Source of the DNA: Clostridiales bacterium
GTDB lineage: Bacteria > Bacillota > Clostridia > Lachnospirales > Lachnospiraceae
Direction: 5' to 3'
DNA length: 64,000 nt
Assembly (NCBI GenBank): GCA_019424245.1
Contig: JAHYZV010000005.1
Location: forward strand, 1-64,000
Positions 47,724-57,697 of the stretch are shown piece after piece (position 1 is the stretch's first letter; each line of letters starts with the position of its first letter). Under the pieces are notes generated by a model that was not told the origin of the DNA, made no database searches, and worked only from the letters and a program-made list of their open reading frames with translations. The translations under genes were made by a program, and so were the position numbers.

Positions 47724-48830
47724 TCACTGTGTATACGCCTTCTCACCCCTCAACAATCTGTCAAGCATATCTGCCACCGGTATCATCGCATTTTTAACCT
47801 CTGTGCTTGTATTAGTCTGTGCTCCTGCTTCTATAAGCATCGACCTGCCCTTCATATGCAGACAGTAACGATATGCATTAATATAAATATTCCGTAACAG
47901 CCCGGGATAATACGCTTCTCCTAAAAGATACATCTGAAGACTCATTGCCAGATTGTCATCCCTGTTGGCATTGTAAAGATAGCCTATATCTCCTTTTGCC
48001 TTGCTGTAGCTTATTCCATTAAAAAACATTACCTTTGACATTGTTACACCATTTTCTTCAGTTACAAGTCTTGTAGTATCCGGAACCCCATCCCTGTGAA
48101 GGTCTATTACAACCTCAATTGACGGATTTTCTTCCAGTATTTTTGCCACATTTTCTTCTGCATATGTATAAGCCTTGCTTCTGTCAAGCTTTCCATCAAC
48201 ATAATCATACACACTTGTATCATGATAAACATTGTAACCATATGTATTAGTGAGTATATCCGTGAGATAATCTCCAACACCGACTATTGTTGTAGATGTA
48301 TCTCCTTCAACTGTATCCACAAATCCCTCCTGTGAATGTGTGTGAAATATAAGTATCTGCGGTAAATCTGCATTTTTCTCTAATGACAGGTCTTTTGCCA
48401 GAAATTCCTCTGGACGCATTATCTGTGTTGTCAGGCTTGTGATGGATGTGACCGTATAGAACTTCATAAGAAAATCATAATTCTTTAAATCTGCAATATT
48501 ATAAACATTTCCAGCTGCATTTTCCTGTAAAGGCCAGGAGCAGACTGCAGCACCTGCCTCCACGACCCCCTCATCCGTCTGTGTAGCAGGTTTTTTATCC
48601 TCCTCAGCCATGCTAAACATATATTCCGAATCAACCCACACAGAACCTGCATTTTCATCATAATTGTCTTCAAAATATGTTTCTACAGGAAACAATGTCT
48701 TAACTGCATTTTCATAAATTCTGTTCTGAATATAATATATTAGATTAAAACTATAATTCATCATTATTACCATAAGCATTAAGCCCATGAATATAAACAT
48801 ATACACAGGCCTGTACTTTCTATCACTCAT
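47724..48830 (-). CDS. spoIIP: Stage II sporulation protein P
   Basis: A 368-residue amidase/endopeptidase of the engulfment DMP machine. It has an N-terminal membrane anchor (residues about 10-32). The catalytic domain shows LIFHTHSQEGF with the zinc His and Glu, VVIDLHRDGVP, and FLIEAG-like MLIEAGAQTNTS. The gene starts 42 bases after the gpr stop, an arrangement conserved in sporulating clostridia. Confidence 0.93.
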   Translation of the reverse strand: MSDRKYRPVYMFIFMGLMLMVIMMNYSFNLIYYIQNRIYENAVKTLFPVETYFEDNYDENAGSVWVDSEYMFSMAEEDKKPATQTDEGVVEAGAAVCSWPLQENAAGNVYNIADLKNYDFLMKFYTVTSITSLTTQIMRPEEFLAKDLSLEKNADLPQILIFHTHSQEGFVDTVEGDTSTTIVGVGDYLTDILTNTYGYNVYHDTSVYDYVDGKLDRSKAYTYAEENVAKILEENPSIEVVIDLHRDGVPDTTRLVTEENGVTMSKVMFFNGISYSKAKGDIGYLYNANRDDNLAMSLQMYLLGEAYYPGLLRNIYINAYRYCLHMKGRSMLIEAGAQTNTSTEVKNAMIPVADMLDRLLRGEKAYTQ

Positions 48831-48871
48831 ATATCCTCCTTGCTTTGCATTACCATTATATTGTATTCACA

Positions 48872-49687
48872 TCAGCCATGAATATGAACACCAACACGGT
48901 TAATTGCTTTGGATATTATGATACTTATATTTCTAATGTCTGAATCAATGTCCTTCGGGGTTACATACATTTTTCCTGCTCCCTGAATAATGCCTTCTGC
49001 GTCTATAACAGTAGGCACGCCAATTGCAAGCACCGGAACACCTATATTGTCTTTTGTTATTCCTATTCTGTGATTTCCAACACCTGAGCCGGGATTAATT
49101 CCCTGGTCAGAAAGCTGTATGGTACTATTTAATCTGTTAACACTTCTTGCAGCAAGGGCGTCTATTGCTATGCATACATCCGGCTTTATCTGGCTTACAA
49201 CACCTTTAATAATTCCGGCAGTCTCAATACCTGTCTGTGCCATAACTCCCGGACTAAGTGTGCATACTCCTGTCTCCTCTCCATCACTTATATTAATACT
49301 AATGTTATCTACAACCTCAGGGCCTAATGAATCTGATGTTATATTTCTGTTTCCAAGCCCTATGACAAGAAGCTTTTCTGGTTTGACATTTTTATTCATG
49401 CGCTTTAAGAGCTTAAATATATAGCCTGCCAGTGTCGATATAACCTCTTTTGCATATTCTTCGTCCCCACCTGTAATATCATCTGCCTCTATAGTAAGAT
49501 AAGTTCCTTTGGGTCTTCCTATCGCGGCTTCGCCCAAATGATTTGTCACCTGCAATTCTGTGACTTTCACACCCATCCTTGATTTATTGCTTTCTCTTAT
49601 TCTTATCCCCCGCAGCTTTCCTGTTCCATTCATTGCTTCTTCATTTGCTTCTACTGCAAGGTCAGTTCTTACAACTATATTATCCAT
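48872..49687 (-). CDS. gpr: GPR germination endopeptidase
   Basis: A 271-residue spore-specific protease (family A25) that degrades small acid-soluble proteins at germination. Seen: VVRTDLAVEANE at the N-terminus (with the pro-segment cleavage region), LVIGLGNRNITSDSLGPEVV, and AIDALAARSVNRLNSTIQLS, GIGVPTVIDAEG. It is shorter than some GPRs (about 320-370 residues), but the core is present. SASP genes lie outside the window. It heads the gpr-spoIIP pair. Confidence 0.94.
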   Translation of the reverse strand: MDNIVVRTDLAVEANEEAMNGTGKLRGIRIRESNKSRMGVKVTELQVTNHLGEAAIGRPKGTYLTIEADDITGGDEEYAKEVISTLAGYIFKLLKRMNKNVKPEKLLVIGLGNRNITSDSLGPEVVDNISINISDGEETGVCTLSPGVMAQTGIETAGIIKGVVSQIKPDVCIAIDALAARSVNRLNSTIQLSDQGINPGSGVGNHRIGITKDNIGVPVLAIGVPTVIDAEGIIQGAGKMYVTPKDIDSDIRNISIIISKAINRVGVHIHG

Positions 49688-49757
49688 TTTTCACATCACC
49701 TCCCCAACATATTGTGCAGAAAAACGAAATTTTTATACCAAAATCTTCATTTAGTTC

Positions 49758-49786
49758 TTGACATATAGATGTTTGTACTATAAAAT
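49758..49786 (+). promoter_or_regulatory. Promoter of rpsT
   Basis: Consensus TTGACA (49758-49763) and TAAAAT (49781-49786) with 17-base spacing. The leader before the start codon is about 80 bases. Confidence 0.75.
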
Positions 49787-49874
49787 GTGTGAGTATGTTT
49801 ACATTAGATCGTCCGTGTCCGGCTTTAATGCGAAACAGATATTATTATTGAATTATGATTTGGAGGTGTACGGA

Positions 49875-50138
49875 TTGGCTAACATTAAATCTGCTAAGAA
49901 GAGAGTAATTACAAGTCAGGTAAGAGCTGAGAGAAATAAGGCGGTTAAGTCTAGAGTTAAGACTTATATTAAGAAGGTAGAGGCTGCTGTTGCTGCTGGT
50001 GACAAGGCTGCTGCTAACGAAGCTCTCCCTGTTGCTATAGCTGAGATCGAGAAGGCTGCTTCTAAGGGAATCTTCCACAAGAACGCTGCTGCAAGAAAAG
50101 TATCTCACATTACTAAAGCTGTTAACGCAATGGCTTAA
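49875..50138 (+). CDS. rpsT: Ribosomal protein S20 (TTG start)
   Basis: An 87-residue basic protein of the small subunit body. It reads MANIKSAKKRVITSQVRAER, with helix-rich Lys and Ala repeats to ITKAVNAMA. The true start is TTG at 49875: GGAGGTGTACGGA precedes it, and the residues after it match S20. The open frame from 49758 includes the promoter and must be wrong. Inefficient TTG initiation is known to allow S20 autoregulation in Escherichia coli; the same may hold here. Confidence 0.96.
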   Translation: MANIKSAKKRVITSQVRAERNKAVKSRVKTYIKKVEAAVAAGDKAAANEALPVAIAEIEKAASKGIFHKNAAARKVSHITKAVNAMA

Positions 50139-50157
50139 TAGGAATTTTAATAATTTA

Positions 50158-50202
50158 AAGAACCCGGTGCTGACACCCACTCGCACCGGGTTCTTTTTTT
50201 AT
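50158..50202. terminator. Bidirectional terminator between rpsT and holA
   Basis: AAGAACCCGGTGC and GCACCGGGTTCTT form a perfect 13-bp stem. TTTTTTT follows on the plus strand, and AAAGAACC mirrors on the minus. It serves both convergent genes. Confidence 0.88.
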
Positions 50203-51173
50203 TTGCTGTATTTAATTATAATAAGTTCTACTCCCAGACTGTCATTAAGCCTTCCCTGCTTAACTGCTTCTTCTGTCTTCGCACATTCATTTAATGCATC
50301 CAACAGTGTATTCATCTCAAAATATTTTGCCTGTGCCTGATATTTGCTGGCAACAAATGGTGCTGCTCCTATCTTTGATGCAATCTCTTTACCTGAAATT
50401 CCCCTTGACATAAGATCTTTTACCTGTAGTATTCCGTTAAACTGTCTTACTATAAGATAAAGTATTCTCATAGGAGGTTCTTTTAATTCCAGTAAGTCAT
50501 AATATAAATCAAGCGCCTGCTGTTGTTTCTTATTCGCGATTGCACTTATCATATCAAATATATGACTTGTTGTCTGTGTTGTGCATACTTTCTCTACATC
50601 TTCTACTGTCACAACATCCCTTCCCTGACAATAGCTAACAAGCTTCTCTATCTCCTGCTTTATATAATCCATGCCTGCACCTGTCTTATCAAGTATCAAA
50701 TCACAGGCTTCACGGCTTATTTTAAGATTATCCTTAGCAAGAAGCCCCGCTATCCATTTTTCAAGAGTAGCAGTTGTCTGTGGCTTCATCTCGCATACAT
50801 ACCCGACAGAATCAACCGCTTTATATACCTTATTACGCTTGTCCACATCTTTTTCTACCATAACAATAACAAGATAATCAGGAATATGCTTAATATAATC
50901 TGCAAGCTCGTCATTAGAACTCTTTAAAAAACCGGTATTTTCCATTATAACAAGTCTCTTCTGGGCAAAAAAAGGCAGTGTTTCACACACATCAATTATA
51001 TCCTTAACGCTGGCATTATCCGAATCATAATATGAATAATTCATTGTATCGTCACCAGCTATAGCATTCTTTAATCTGTCTCTGTACTGCTTCTTAAGAT
51101 ACTCTTCCTCTCCATACAGAAGATATACACTCTTAAATTCGCCCTTTTTAATATCATCACTTATGACCTTCAA
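50199..51173 (-). CDS. holA: DNA polymerase III subunit delta
   Basis: A 324-residue clamp-loader subunit that opens the sliding clamp. The AAA+-like fold is seen with FKSVYLLYGEEEYLKKQYRD near the start, LVIMENTGFLKSS, a YLVIVMVEKDVDKRNKVYK segment, and the C-terminal helical collar (LYLIVRQFNGILQVKDLMSR). Length fits. It follows comEC on the same strand with a 105-base gap, an arrangement common in Firmicutes. Confidence 0.94.
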   Translation of the reverse strand: MKVISDDIKKGEFKSVYLLYGEEEYLKKQYRDRLKNAIAGDDTMNYSYYDSDNASVKDIIDVCETLPFFAQKRLVIMENTGFLKSSNDELADYIKHIPDYLVIVMVEKDVDKRNKVYKAVDSVGYVCEMKPQTTATLEKWIAGLLAKDNLKISREACDLILDKTGAGMDYIKQEIEKLVSYCQGRDVVTVEDVEKVCTTQTTSHIFDMISAIANKKQQQALDLYYDLLELKEPPMRILYLIVRQFNGILQVKDLMSRGISGKEIASKIGAAPFVASKYQAQAKYFEMNTLLDALNECAKTEEAVKQGRLNDSLGVELIIIKYSK

Positions 51174-51278
51174 ACCTGCTGCCTCCGTTTCTAATCTTAA
51201 ACAATAGTATCAGATATGTACAAGTGGTTCAAGTTGAAAAATATTTTCTCATATCCCAGCACCTTCACAGTTCTATTC

Positions 51279-53687
51279 TTACAAAGCTTTAAATACCTCA
51301 ATTTTATACAAACCATCCCTGACACGCACCGCAATCTCTCCACTTTCGTCTGTCCTATACACCTTTGCTCCAATCCCCGACAATCTCTGTAAAGTCTGCG
51401 TATGAGGATGTCCATATGAATTACCTGCTCCACAAGATATCAATGCAGTTTCAGGCTTTACATAACTTAAAAATTCTTCTGAACTTGCCCCCTTACTTCC
51501 ATGATGTCCGACTTTCAATATATTAACTGACACAAGCCGTGCCGGTTCGCCAGCATCCCCTGTCATACTATTGACATCCTCAATAATACACTTTTCCGCT
51601 TTCTTTTCTGCATCTCCTGTCATAAGCATAGAAAAATCTCCATATTCCACAAGATATACAGCAGAATAGTCGTTAGCTGACTCGTAATTGTAACCCTTGC
51701 ATGGGTGCATACACTCAACCGAGAATTCTCCCGATTTAATACTGTCACCCGCATCAGCATAAACAACATTAATACCAGCAGCTTTCAATGTTCTCTCTAA
51801 CTTCGACATATCATCACAATCCTGCTTCTTTACTGCCGTAGTCTGCCTGATTTCCGGCAGTACAACAGTACCTATCTCAAATGTGTTATCACACAATTCA
51901 ATCAATTCATATATTCCATTAACATGGTCTTTATCCGGGTGACTTATAAACACATAATCGAGACTTCTTACCCCACAATATTTAAGATAAGTATATATGG
52001 TATATCTCCCAACATTCTTCTTGCTTGTGCTTCCTCCATCAAACAATACATTCATGCCCTCCTTAGTATGCATGACAATTGAATCCCCCTGTCCAACATC
52101 AAGCATGGCAATCTTCATGTCTGAATTAATATTGTAATGCAGCCCTGTCAGCACACACACTAATAAAGCAATACATACAGCATCAATTTTTTTATTCATC
52201 AATATAATATGTACACATATCCATATAATTAAAACCGCAAAATATAAAAACACCCTTACAGTATCAGGGGTTCCCGCAACAATGACTGCATATTTAAAAT
52301 GTGATGACAAACTGCACAGCTTATAATAAAAATCAAGAATATATCCACCTGCTCCCGCAAAAAAATATGCTGCTTCAAGAGATAGCATGCCAGCAATTCC
52401 CGTAAATATACCGCTTATCATTATCAACGACATAAGTGGAATTACTATAACATTAAGAAACAGGCTTATTACAGGAATCTGCCCAGATATAATAAGAATT
52501 ACCGGAAGTGTCGCAATTGTAACACACATGCCTGTAATAACCGAATCTGCGATTCTGAATAAAATTAATTGAAAAAATCCTGCATTCTTTTTATCAGGAC
52601 GTCTTATATATATAAGAATAGTTTTATCATCAGACAGTATGGGTTTAATATATATAATTCCTGCCACGGCAAGAAATGACAACCAAAAAGCTGAATTTAT
52701 AAGATTATATGGATTAATCCACAGAAGAATAACACTTGCTATCCCTAACGTATTAGCCATATCACTGGTTCTTCCAAGCACGTCTGCCAGCATATATACA
52801 AGAATCATTATTACAGCACGGCTGGCAGATGCACTATAACCTGTCATGCACAGATATGAAATTATAAGAAATGTACTAAAACATGCAGATGCAATTCTCC
52901 CAATTCTCTTTTTTAACCAGTCATATATAAACATTCCAACAAGCGAAACATGAAGTGCACTTATTGCCAAAATGTGGGAAATTCCATTCTTCTGATACAT
53001 TCTCTTAACAACATCATCAAGCCCTGACCTGTCACCTAGCACAATTGACTGCATAATTCCAGCATTCTGCTCAGAATATGCATTTTGGTAAATATTTTTT
53101 ATAGAATCTGCAAATCTGTAAATGCTGGAAATATAACTGCTTCCAGATTGTACATTCACAACATCTGACAAATCTGCACAATAATTAAATCCAAGTGATG
53201 TATAATATTTTCTGGCATTAAACTGTCCTTCATTAGATGGTATATTAAAATCCTTTAATGTTACTTTAATCTTAACTTCATCCCCCGGATTGGCAAATCT
53301 TTTCTCTGAGTATACTACCAAACCGCTTTTAAACTGCCTGCCCCATGAATCCGGCATAACAAAGGCATTTCTTATATACACCGCATAACCGTTTTCTGAC
53401 TGTTTAATATCTGCTATGTATCCATTTACACAAGCAGCATATGTTTCGTCCAACAATTGTCCCTGATAACATAGCTTTTCCATACTCTCTTCAGTTCTTA
53501 GACACATAATAGGAAACATCATGATAAAAATCACATAAAATCCTGGAATTCCTGTTTTCTTAAGATATATAAGGAATCCGGTAAACACCATTATTCCTAC
53601 TATAATAACGATATATGGCTTGGCATATAATGACAAATATACTGCAGCAATGCTCATAACTGCTGCCACAAAAAATGGTCTCTTCAA
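51279..53687 (-). CDS. comEC: Competence protein ComEC/Rec2
   Basis: An 802-residue DNA-uptake channel. An N-terminal OB/DUF4131 region with membrane segments precedes the Competence domain (residues about 190-510; GISHILAISALHVSLVGMFI is the hallmark, followed by many helices). A C-terminal metallo-beta-lactamase domain follows: MLDVGQGDSIVMH, VFISHPDKDHVNGI and LKVGHHGSKGASS. All three parts are intact. It lies downstream of comEA, with a two-component pair and a GerMN lipoprotein between, all on the same strand. Confidence 0.96.
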   Translation of the reverse strand: MKRPFFVAAVMSIAAVYLSLYAKPYIVIIVGIMVFTGFLIYLKKTGIPGFYVIFIMMFPIMCLRTEESMEKLCYQGQLLDETYAACVNGYIADIKQSENGYAVYIRNAFVMPDSWGRQFKSGLVVYSEKRFANPGDEVKIKVTLKDFNIPSNEGQFNARKYYTSLGFNYCADLSDVVNVQSGSSYISSIYRFADSIKNIYQNAYSEQNAGIMQSIVLGDRSGLDDVVKRMYQKNGISHILAISALHVSLVGMFIYDWLKKRIGRIASACFSTFLIISYLCMTGYSASASRAVIMILVYMLADVLGRTSDMANTLGIASVILLWINPYNLINSAFWLSFLAVAGIIYIKPILSDDKTILIYIRRPDKKNAGFFQLILFRIADSVITGMCVTIATLPVILIISGQIPVISLFLNVIVIPLMSLIMISGIFTGIAGMLSLEAAYFFAGAGGYILDFYYKLCSLSSHFKYAVIVAGTPDTVRVFLYFAVLIIWICVHIILMNKKIDAVCIALLVCVLTGLHYNINSDMKIAMLDVGQGDSIVMHTKEGMNVLFDGGSTSKKNVGRYTIYTYLKYCGVRSLDYVFISHPDKDHVNGIYELIELCDNTFEIGTVVLPEIRQTTAVKKQDCDDMSKLERTLKAAGINVVYADAGDSIKSGEFSVECMHPCKGYNYESANDYSAVYLVEYGDFSMLMTGDAEKKAEKCIIEDVNSMTGDAGEPARLVSVNILKVGHHGSKGASSEEFLSYVKPETALISCGAGNSYGHPHTQTLQRLSGIGAKVYRTDESGEIAVRVRDGLYKIEVFKAL

Positions 53688-53711
53688 TAATATCCTTTCC
53701 AGAAACGACCA

Positions 53712-54656
53712 TTAATTATCAGATAAATCTTTTTTTACAAGTTCATTATTCATATGAAATACTGTATCAAGGCTGATTACATCTCTATACATCAGATTAG
53801 AATTCCCATTGACAAGTATCTTAACGCCATCAATTCCCTCCAGTCCTGAAAGGGAGTTAACAATTGAATATATAGTTACATTGCTCTTTGCATTAACCAT
53901 ATCTGTTGCAAATTCCTGACTGAGATTAACATAACATATCCTGTCGACAACAGATATACTAAGCAGCTTGGTATTCGACGGAATACTCTGGTAACATCCT
54001 GACTCTGTTGTTCCTTTAATAAGCTGTTCCATTACAACCTTCTCAACAGATACATTCTTATTATAACAGATTCTCTTGCTGTTCTTTACAAGGGCATCTC
54101 CTGACTTGTTAGCAAAATACAGATTAATCGTCTTCCACTTCACATCAGCCATAGCACCTTCCTGTGTATCTACAAAATCCTCATCACTCATATTTCCTAT
54201 GACTGTTCCATCTTCATACACAGCATCCTTACCATCAACATAAAATCTTACATACAGGACATCACTTATCTGTGACAATTCTTTAACAACTGCTGCCCTG
54301 TAAAGTACTTCCGTACCTGGTTTCATTCCATAATAAGAGCTGTCATAATAGACCCCTGCATATATTCCATTAATTTCAACCGTTGGCTGCGATACAGACA
54401 CTGGCTTAATTATGCTTGTATGCCTGCCTTTTGCAACATTCATTTTTTCAAGGAGTTCATTTGCAACTGAAACAGCATCCTGACTTTCGATGTATACCCT
54501 GCCTTCAGTTAGTGATGTTCCGTCTTCATTAAGAAAATATACAGAATATGCTGTTCCCTTCTTCTGCGAAGAACATGAAACAGTTACAAATGTTACTGCA
54601 ATAACAATTATAACGAATGTCAATTTCATAATAGCTTTCCTTACATGTCCCATCAT
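53712..54656 (-). CDS. GerMN-domain lipoprotein
   Basis: A 314-residue exported lipoprotein with signal peptide FVIIVIAVTFVTVSC (lipobox Cys near 28). Two GerMN-like modules follow: YSVYFLNEDGTSLTEGRVYI and, in the second half, WKTINLYFANKSGDALVKNS with VVDRICYVNLSQEFATDM. GerMN domains occur in GerM and in lipoproteins that modulate kinases such as LytR-MprF systems; the function here is unknown. It starts 70 bases after the kinase stop, as GerMN/LpqB-type partners of sensor kinases often do. Confidence 0.85.
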   Translation of the reverse strand: MMGHVRKAIMKLTFVIIVIAVTFVTVSCSSQKKGTAYSVYFLNEDGTSLTEGRVYIESQDAVSVANELLEKMNVAKGRHTSIIKPVSVSQPTVEINGIYAGVYYDSSYYGMKPGTEVLYRAAVVKELSQISDVLYVRFYVDGKDAVYEDGTVIGNMSDEDFVDTQEGAMADVKWKTINLYFANKSGDALVKNSKRICYNKNVSVEKVVMEQLIKGTTESGCYQSIPSNTKLLSISVVDRICYVNLSQEFATDMVNAKSNVTIYSIVNSLSGLEGIDGVKILVNGNSNLMYRDVISLDTVFHMNNELVKKDLSDN

Positions 54657-54726
54657 AACTGCTCCTTTCCTATCCTGTTATTCTTAACAGCTTATGAATA
54701 TGTCCACTGGCATACTTTCATCTGCA

Positions 54727-56214
54727 TTACTGCTGGTTTTCAACATAATTAAGAGGTATTCTCATTGTAAATGTTGTTCCTATATTTTCCTCACTATGAA
54801 CCTTAATAGTTCCATGATGCATAAGAATTATGTTTCTTACAATAGCCAGTCCAAGTCCTGTTCCGCCCGTTTCACGCGACCTTGCCTTATCTACCCGGTA
54901 AAATCTTTCAAATATTTTATTAATACTTTCCTCTGGTATTCCTATTCCTGAATCTTCAACTCTTATATAAAAATATTGATAATCTGCATTCAGTGAAACA
55001 TGTACCCATCCATCTTCGACATTATATTTGATAGAATTCTCAACAAGGTTGGATATAACCTGTGTCATCTTAACTTCATCAATCTGTGCAACAACCGGTC
55101 TGAAACTTTCAAAAAGCAGTTCAATATTCTTTTTCTGTGCTAATGGCTTAACTCTCTTGAGGGTCATCTCTAATAAATCATTCATGTTAACAGATGTAAC
55201 ATTAAGTGTTGCAACAGATTTATCCATTCTGACAAGAGTAAGTAAATCTTCTATAATCTTACTTTCTCTGTCTATTTCACTTACAATATCCTGCATGAAC
55301 TCCTGATACACTTCTATTGGCACATTTTCCTGTGTATTAAGAGACTCAGCCAATACTTTAATCGATGTTATAGGTGTCTTTAATTCATGTGACACATTTG
55401 AAACAAATTCTGCTCTGGACTGGTCTGTTTCATTAGCTCTGTCCATTATATTATTAAAATCATCTGCAATCTCACGTATTTCGGTATAACTCCTGACAGG
55501 GATTCTTTCATCAGTATGCCCTGCACTTACATTTGAAACAATATCAAGTACCCTTTTTACAGGCCGGTTAAGAAAATATATGCCTACGATAAGTAACGCC
55601 AGACATATTGTTATAATAACCAGTTTAATATTATTATTCTGACTGTTCACATCGTGAAACATTGCATCTATCTCCGTGTAATCAAGATCAGCCACAAGAA
55701 CAGCGATAAATTTACCCGAATCATTGTATACCGGAACCGCTGCCTGTATATTACCTGTTTTCTTATCATAACCGGAACTGTTCTTATGATTACTGAATAT
55801 ATCGAATACTCTTGGATTAAGAATTGTCTTGTTAGTGTCAATAGAATATGTGTCAACACTGACAACATAATTAAGATTAACAATTCTTATTCTTATCTGA
55901 TTAAGTGCCGAATAACTGCTGAGTCTGCTGTTCATATCATTATTCTCAGCTGCTTCAAGACTTTCATAATTAGAATATTCTGCTGCAATGAGAACCGCTT
56001 CATTCTGAATAACCGCAGTCTGTCTTGTAATTACAGACTGCCTGTAAATATACTCAAAGCCTTCAAATGTACATATTACCGCTGTTGCAACTATTACCGC
56101 TATAACTGCGAACTGTCTTGTTGAATATTTATTTATGAACCTGAAAAATGACTGAAACTCCCTGTCAAAAAAGATTTTCCTATGGTCATTTCTTTTTTTA
56201 ATCTTATTAAACAT
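54727..56214 (-). CDS. Sensor histidine kinase (PhoR/ResE-like)
   Basis: A 495-residue membrane kinase. Two membrane segments (about 34-52 and 196-215) flank a PAS-like extracellular sensor. A HAMP domain (about 218-265) leads to phosphoacceptor His276 in SNVSHELKTPITSI, the N box NLVENSIKYN and G boxes DSGIGIPEES and GTGLGLAIV. Its start overlaps the regulator stop by eight bases. Together they form a PhoPR/ResDE-like pair with no visible target. Confidence 0.93.
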   Translation of the reverse strand: MFNKIKKRNDHRKIFFDREFQSFFRFINKYSTRQFAVIAVIVATAVICTFEGFEYIYRQSVITRQTAVIQNEAVLIAAEYSNYESLEAAENNDMNSRLSSYSALNQIRIRIVNLNYVVSVDTYSIDTNKTILNPRVFDIFSNHKNSSGYDKKTGNIQAAVPVYNDSGKFIAVLVADLDYTEIDAMFHDVNSQNNNIKLVIITICLALLIVGIYFLNRPVKRVLDIVSNVSAGHTDERIPVRSYTEIREIADDFNNIMDRANETDQSRAEFVSNVSHELKTPITSIKVLAESLNTQENVPIEVYQEFMQDIVSEIDRESKIIEDLLTLVRMDKSVATLNVTSVNMNDLLEMTLKRVKPLAQKKNIELLFESFRPVVAQIDEVKMTQVISNLVENSIKYNVEDGWVHVSLNADYQYFYIRVEDSGIGIPEESINKIFERFYRVDKARSRETGGTGLGLAIVRNIILMHHGTIKVHSEENIGTTFTMRIPLNYVENQQ

Positions 56215-56896
56215 TAAAATAGTAACCTACTCCCCACTTAGTGTGAACATACTTTGGTTCACTCGGATTATCTTCAATCTTCTCACGAAGTCTTCTCATA
56301 TGGACATCAACCGTTCTGCCGTCACCTGAATAATCCTGTCCCCACACAGCTTTAAGAAGGTTATCCCTGCTGTATACCTTTCCTGGATTAACTGCTAACA
56401 ATTCAAGAAGATCAAATTCCTTAGCAGTAAGATTAATAGGTCTTCCTGCAATATACAGATTACGGCTGTCACAATCTATCTTCATATCACCCGCATTAAT
56501 AATATTGCTCTTTGCTGCTTTCTTCTCTGTCACAGCATTTCTTCTTAAAATGGCTTTCATTCTCGCCTTAACTTCAAGAATGTTAAATGGTTTTGTAATA
56601 TAATCATCTGCACCATACTCAAGGCCAAGAATCTTGTCCATGTCATCGCCTTTAGCTGTCAGCATAATTATTGGCACATCTGAAAACTCTCTTATCTGCT
56701 GGCATACTGATAATCCATCAAGCTTGGGAAGCATAATATCAAGAAGTATTATGTCATATTCATTGTTTTTAGCATACTCGAGAGCTTCTTCACCATCATA
56801 TGCACAGTCTACAACGCTATAATCCTGCATAAGACTGAACTTAAGTCCCTTAACAATCATTTTCTCATCATCAACAACTAAAACTCTGCCTGCCAT
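56207..56896 (-). CDS. OmpR-family response regulator
   Basis: A 229-residue transcription factor. The receiver has DD at 9-10, acceptor Asp53 in IILLDIMLPKLD, Thr in MLTAKGDD and Lys in TKPFNI. The winged helix has NLTAKEFDLLELLAVNPGKV and GRTVDVHMRRLREKIEDN, ending GVGYYFNV. It is translationally linked to the kinase that follows. It starts 38 bases after comEA. Confidence 0.95.
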   Translation of the reverse strand: MAGRVLVVDDEKMIVKGLKFSLMQDYSVVDCAYDGEEALEYAKNNEYDIILLDIMLPKLDGLSVCQQIREFSDVPIIMLTAKGDDMDKILGLEYGADDYITKPFNILEVKARMKAILRRNAVTEKKAAKSNIINAGDMKIDCDSRNLYIAGRPINLTAKEFDLLELLAVNPGKVYSRDNLLKAVWGQDYSGDGRTVDVHMRRLREKIEDNPSEPKYVHTKWGVGYYFNV

Positions 56897-56934
56897 AATC
56901 TACTCCTTTTTACTTTCTATGCATATGCATCTTA

Positions 56935-57537
56935 TCATACGCAAATATAATTCTTTATCTTATTAAATGCTGCTTCCTTAATTCCAGACACTTTCATTAT
57001 ATCTTCTATTGTCTGGAATCTGCCATTATCTGTTCTGTATCTTACTATATCTGCTGCCCTTGAACTTCCAATTCCCGGCAGTGTCATAAGCTCACTTTCT
57101 GTAGCTTTATTAATATTAACAATCCCCTCTGTCTGTTCTTCAACAGAAATGTCCTCTCCATATGCCGGAATATATATCCTTTCCCCATCAGCAACAAGTG
57201 CTGCAAGATTAACTGCAGACATATCAGCCAAATCATCAGCTCCACCAGCCATTGCCACTGCTTCATACAGCCTTGTTCCCTTCAGGCACTTTACAACACC
57301 TGGAGAATTAACATGACCACATATATACACATATATGTCTTCAACTGATGATTCACTTTCCATATGCCAGCTGTCTTCTATACTACTTGATACGACATTA
57401 TCTGCAAATGTATTCTCTGAAACTGAAGCATTCTTTCTTCCTGCCAGATATACTGATCCGGTTATAATCAGAAAAACTGCACATATTCCGTATTGTACAG
57501 CCCTTTTGTGTTTTTTATATAATTGTCTGTATTCCAT
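56935..57537 (-). CDS. comEA: Competence protein ComEA
   Basis: A membrane-anchored DNA-binding protein of about 200 residues. It has one N-terminal membrane segment (AVQYGICAVFLIITGSVYLA), an SLBB-like beta domain (DIYVYICGHVNSPGVVKCLK and the TRLYEAVAMAGG part), and a C-terminal helix-hairpin-helix: INKATESELMTLPGIGSSRA with IEDIMKVSGI. ATG at 57537 is chosen over the GTG at 57543 for its GGAG spacing. First gene of the comEA-RR-HK-GerMN-comEC-holA run. Confidence 0.93.
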   Translation of the reverse strand: MEYRQLYKKHKRAVQYGICAVFLIITGSVYLAGRKNASVSENTFADNVVSSSIEDSWHMESESSVEDIYVYICGHVNSPGVVKCLKGTRLYEAVAMAGGADDLADMSAVNLAALVADGERIYIPAYGEDISVEEQTEGIVNINKATESELMTLPGIGSSRAADIVRYRTDNGRFQTIEDIMKVSGIKEAAFNKIKNYICV

Positions 57538-57638
57538 GTACACTCTCCTTAAGCATTACCCTTTGGAGATTCCTTTTGCGTACTTTTCTATTTTACAAAA
57601 TTGTACTATCGAATACAAGCCTAATTTGCCTATAATTG

Positions 57639-57667
57639 TTTACACTTTTTTCGTTCTTTGGTAAAAT
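57639..57667 (+). promoter_or_regulatory. Promoter of the YfhO-family gene
   Basis: TTTACA (57639-57644) and TAAAAT (57662-57667) with 17-base spacing, 30 bases before the ATG. Confidence 0.6.
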
Positions 57668-57697
57668 GTTACTATTACCGGCTAAGGGAGGGAAGCC

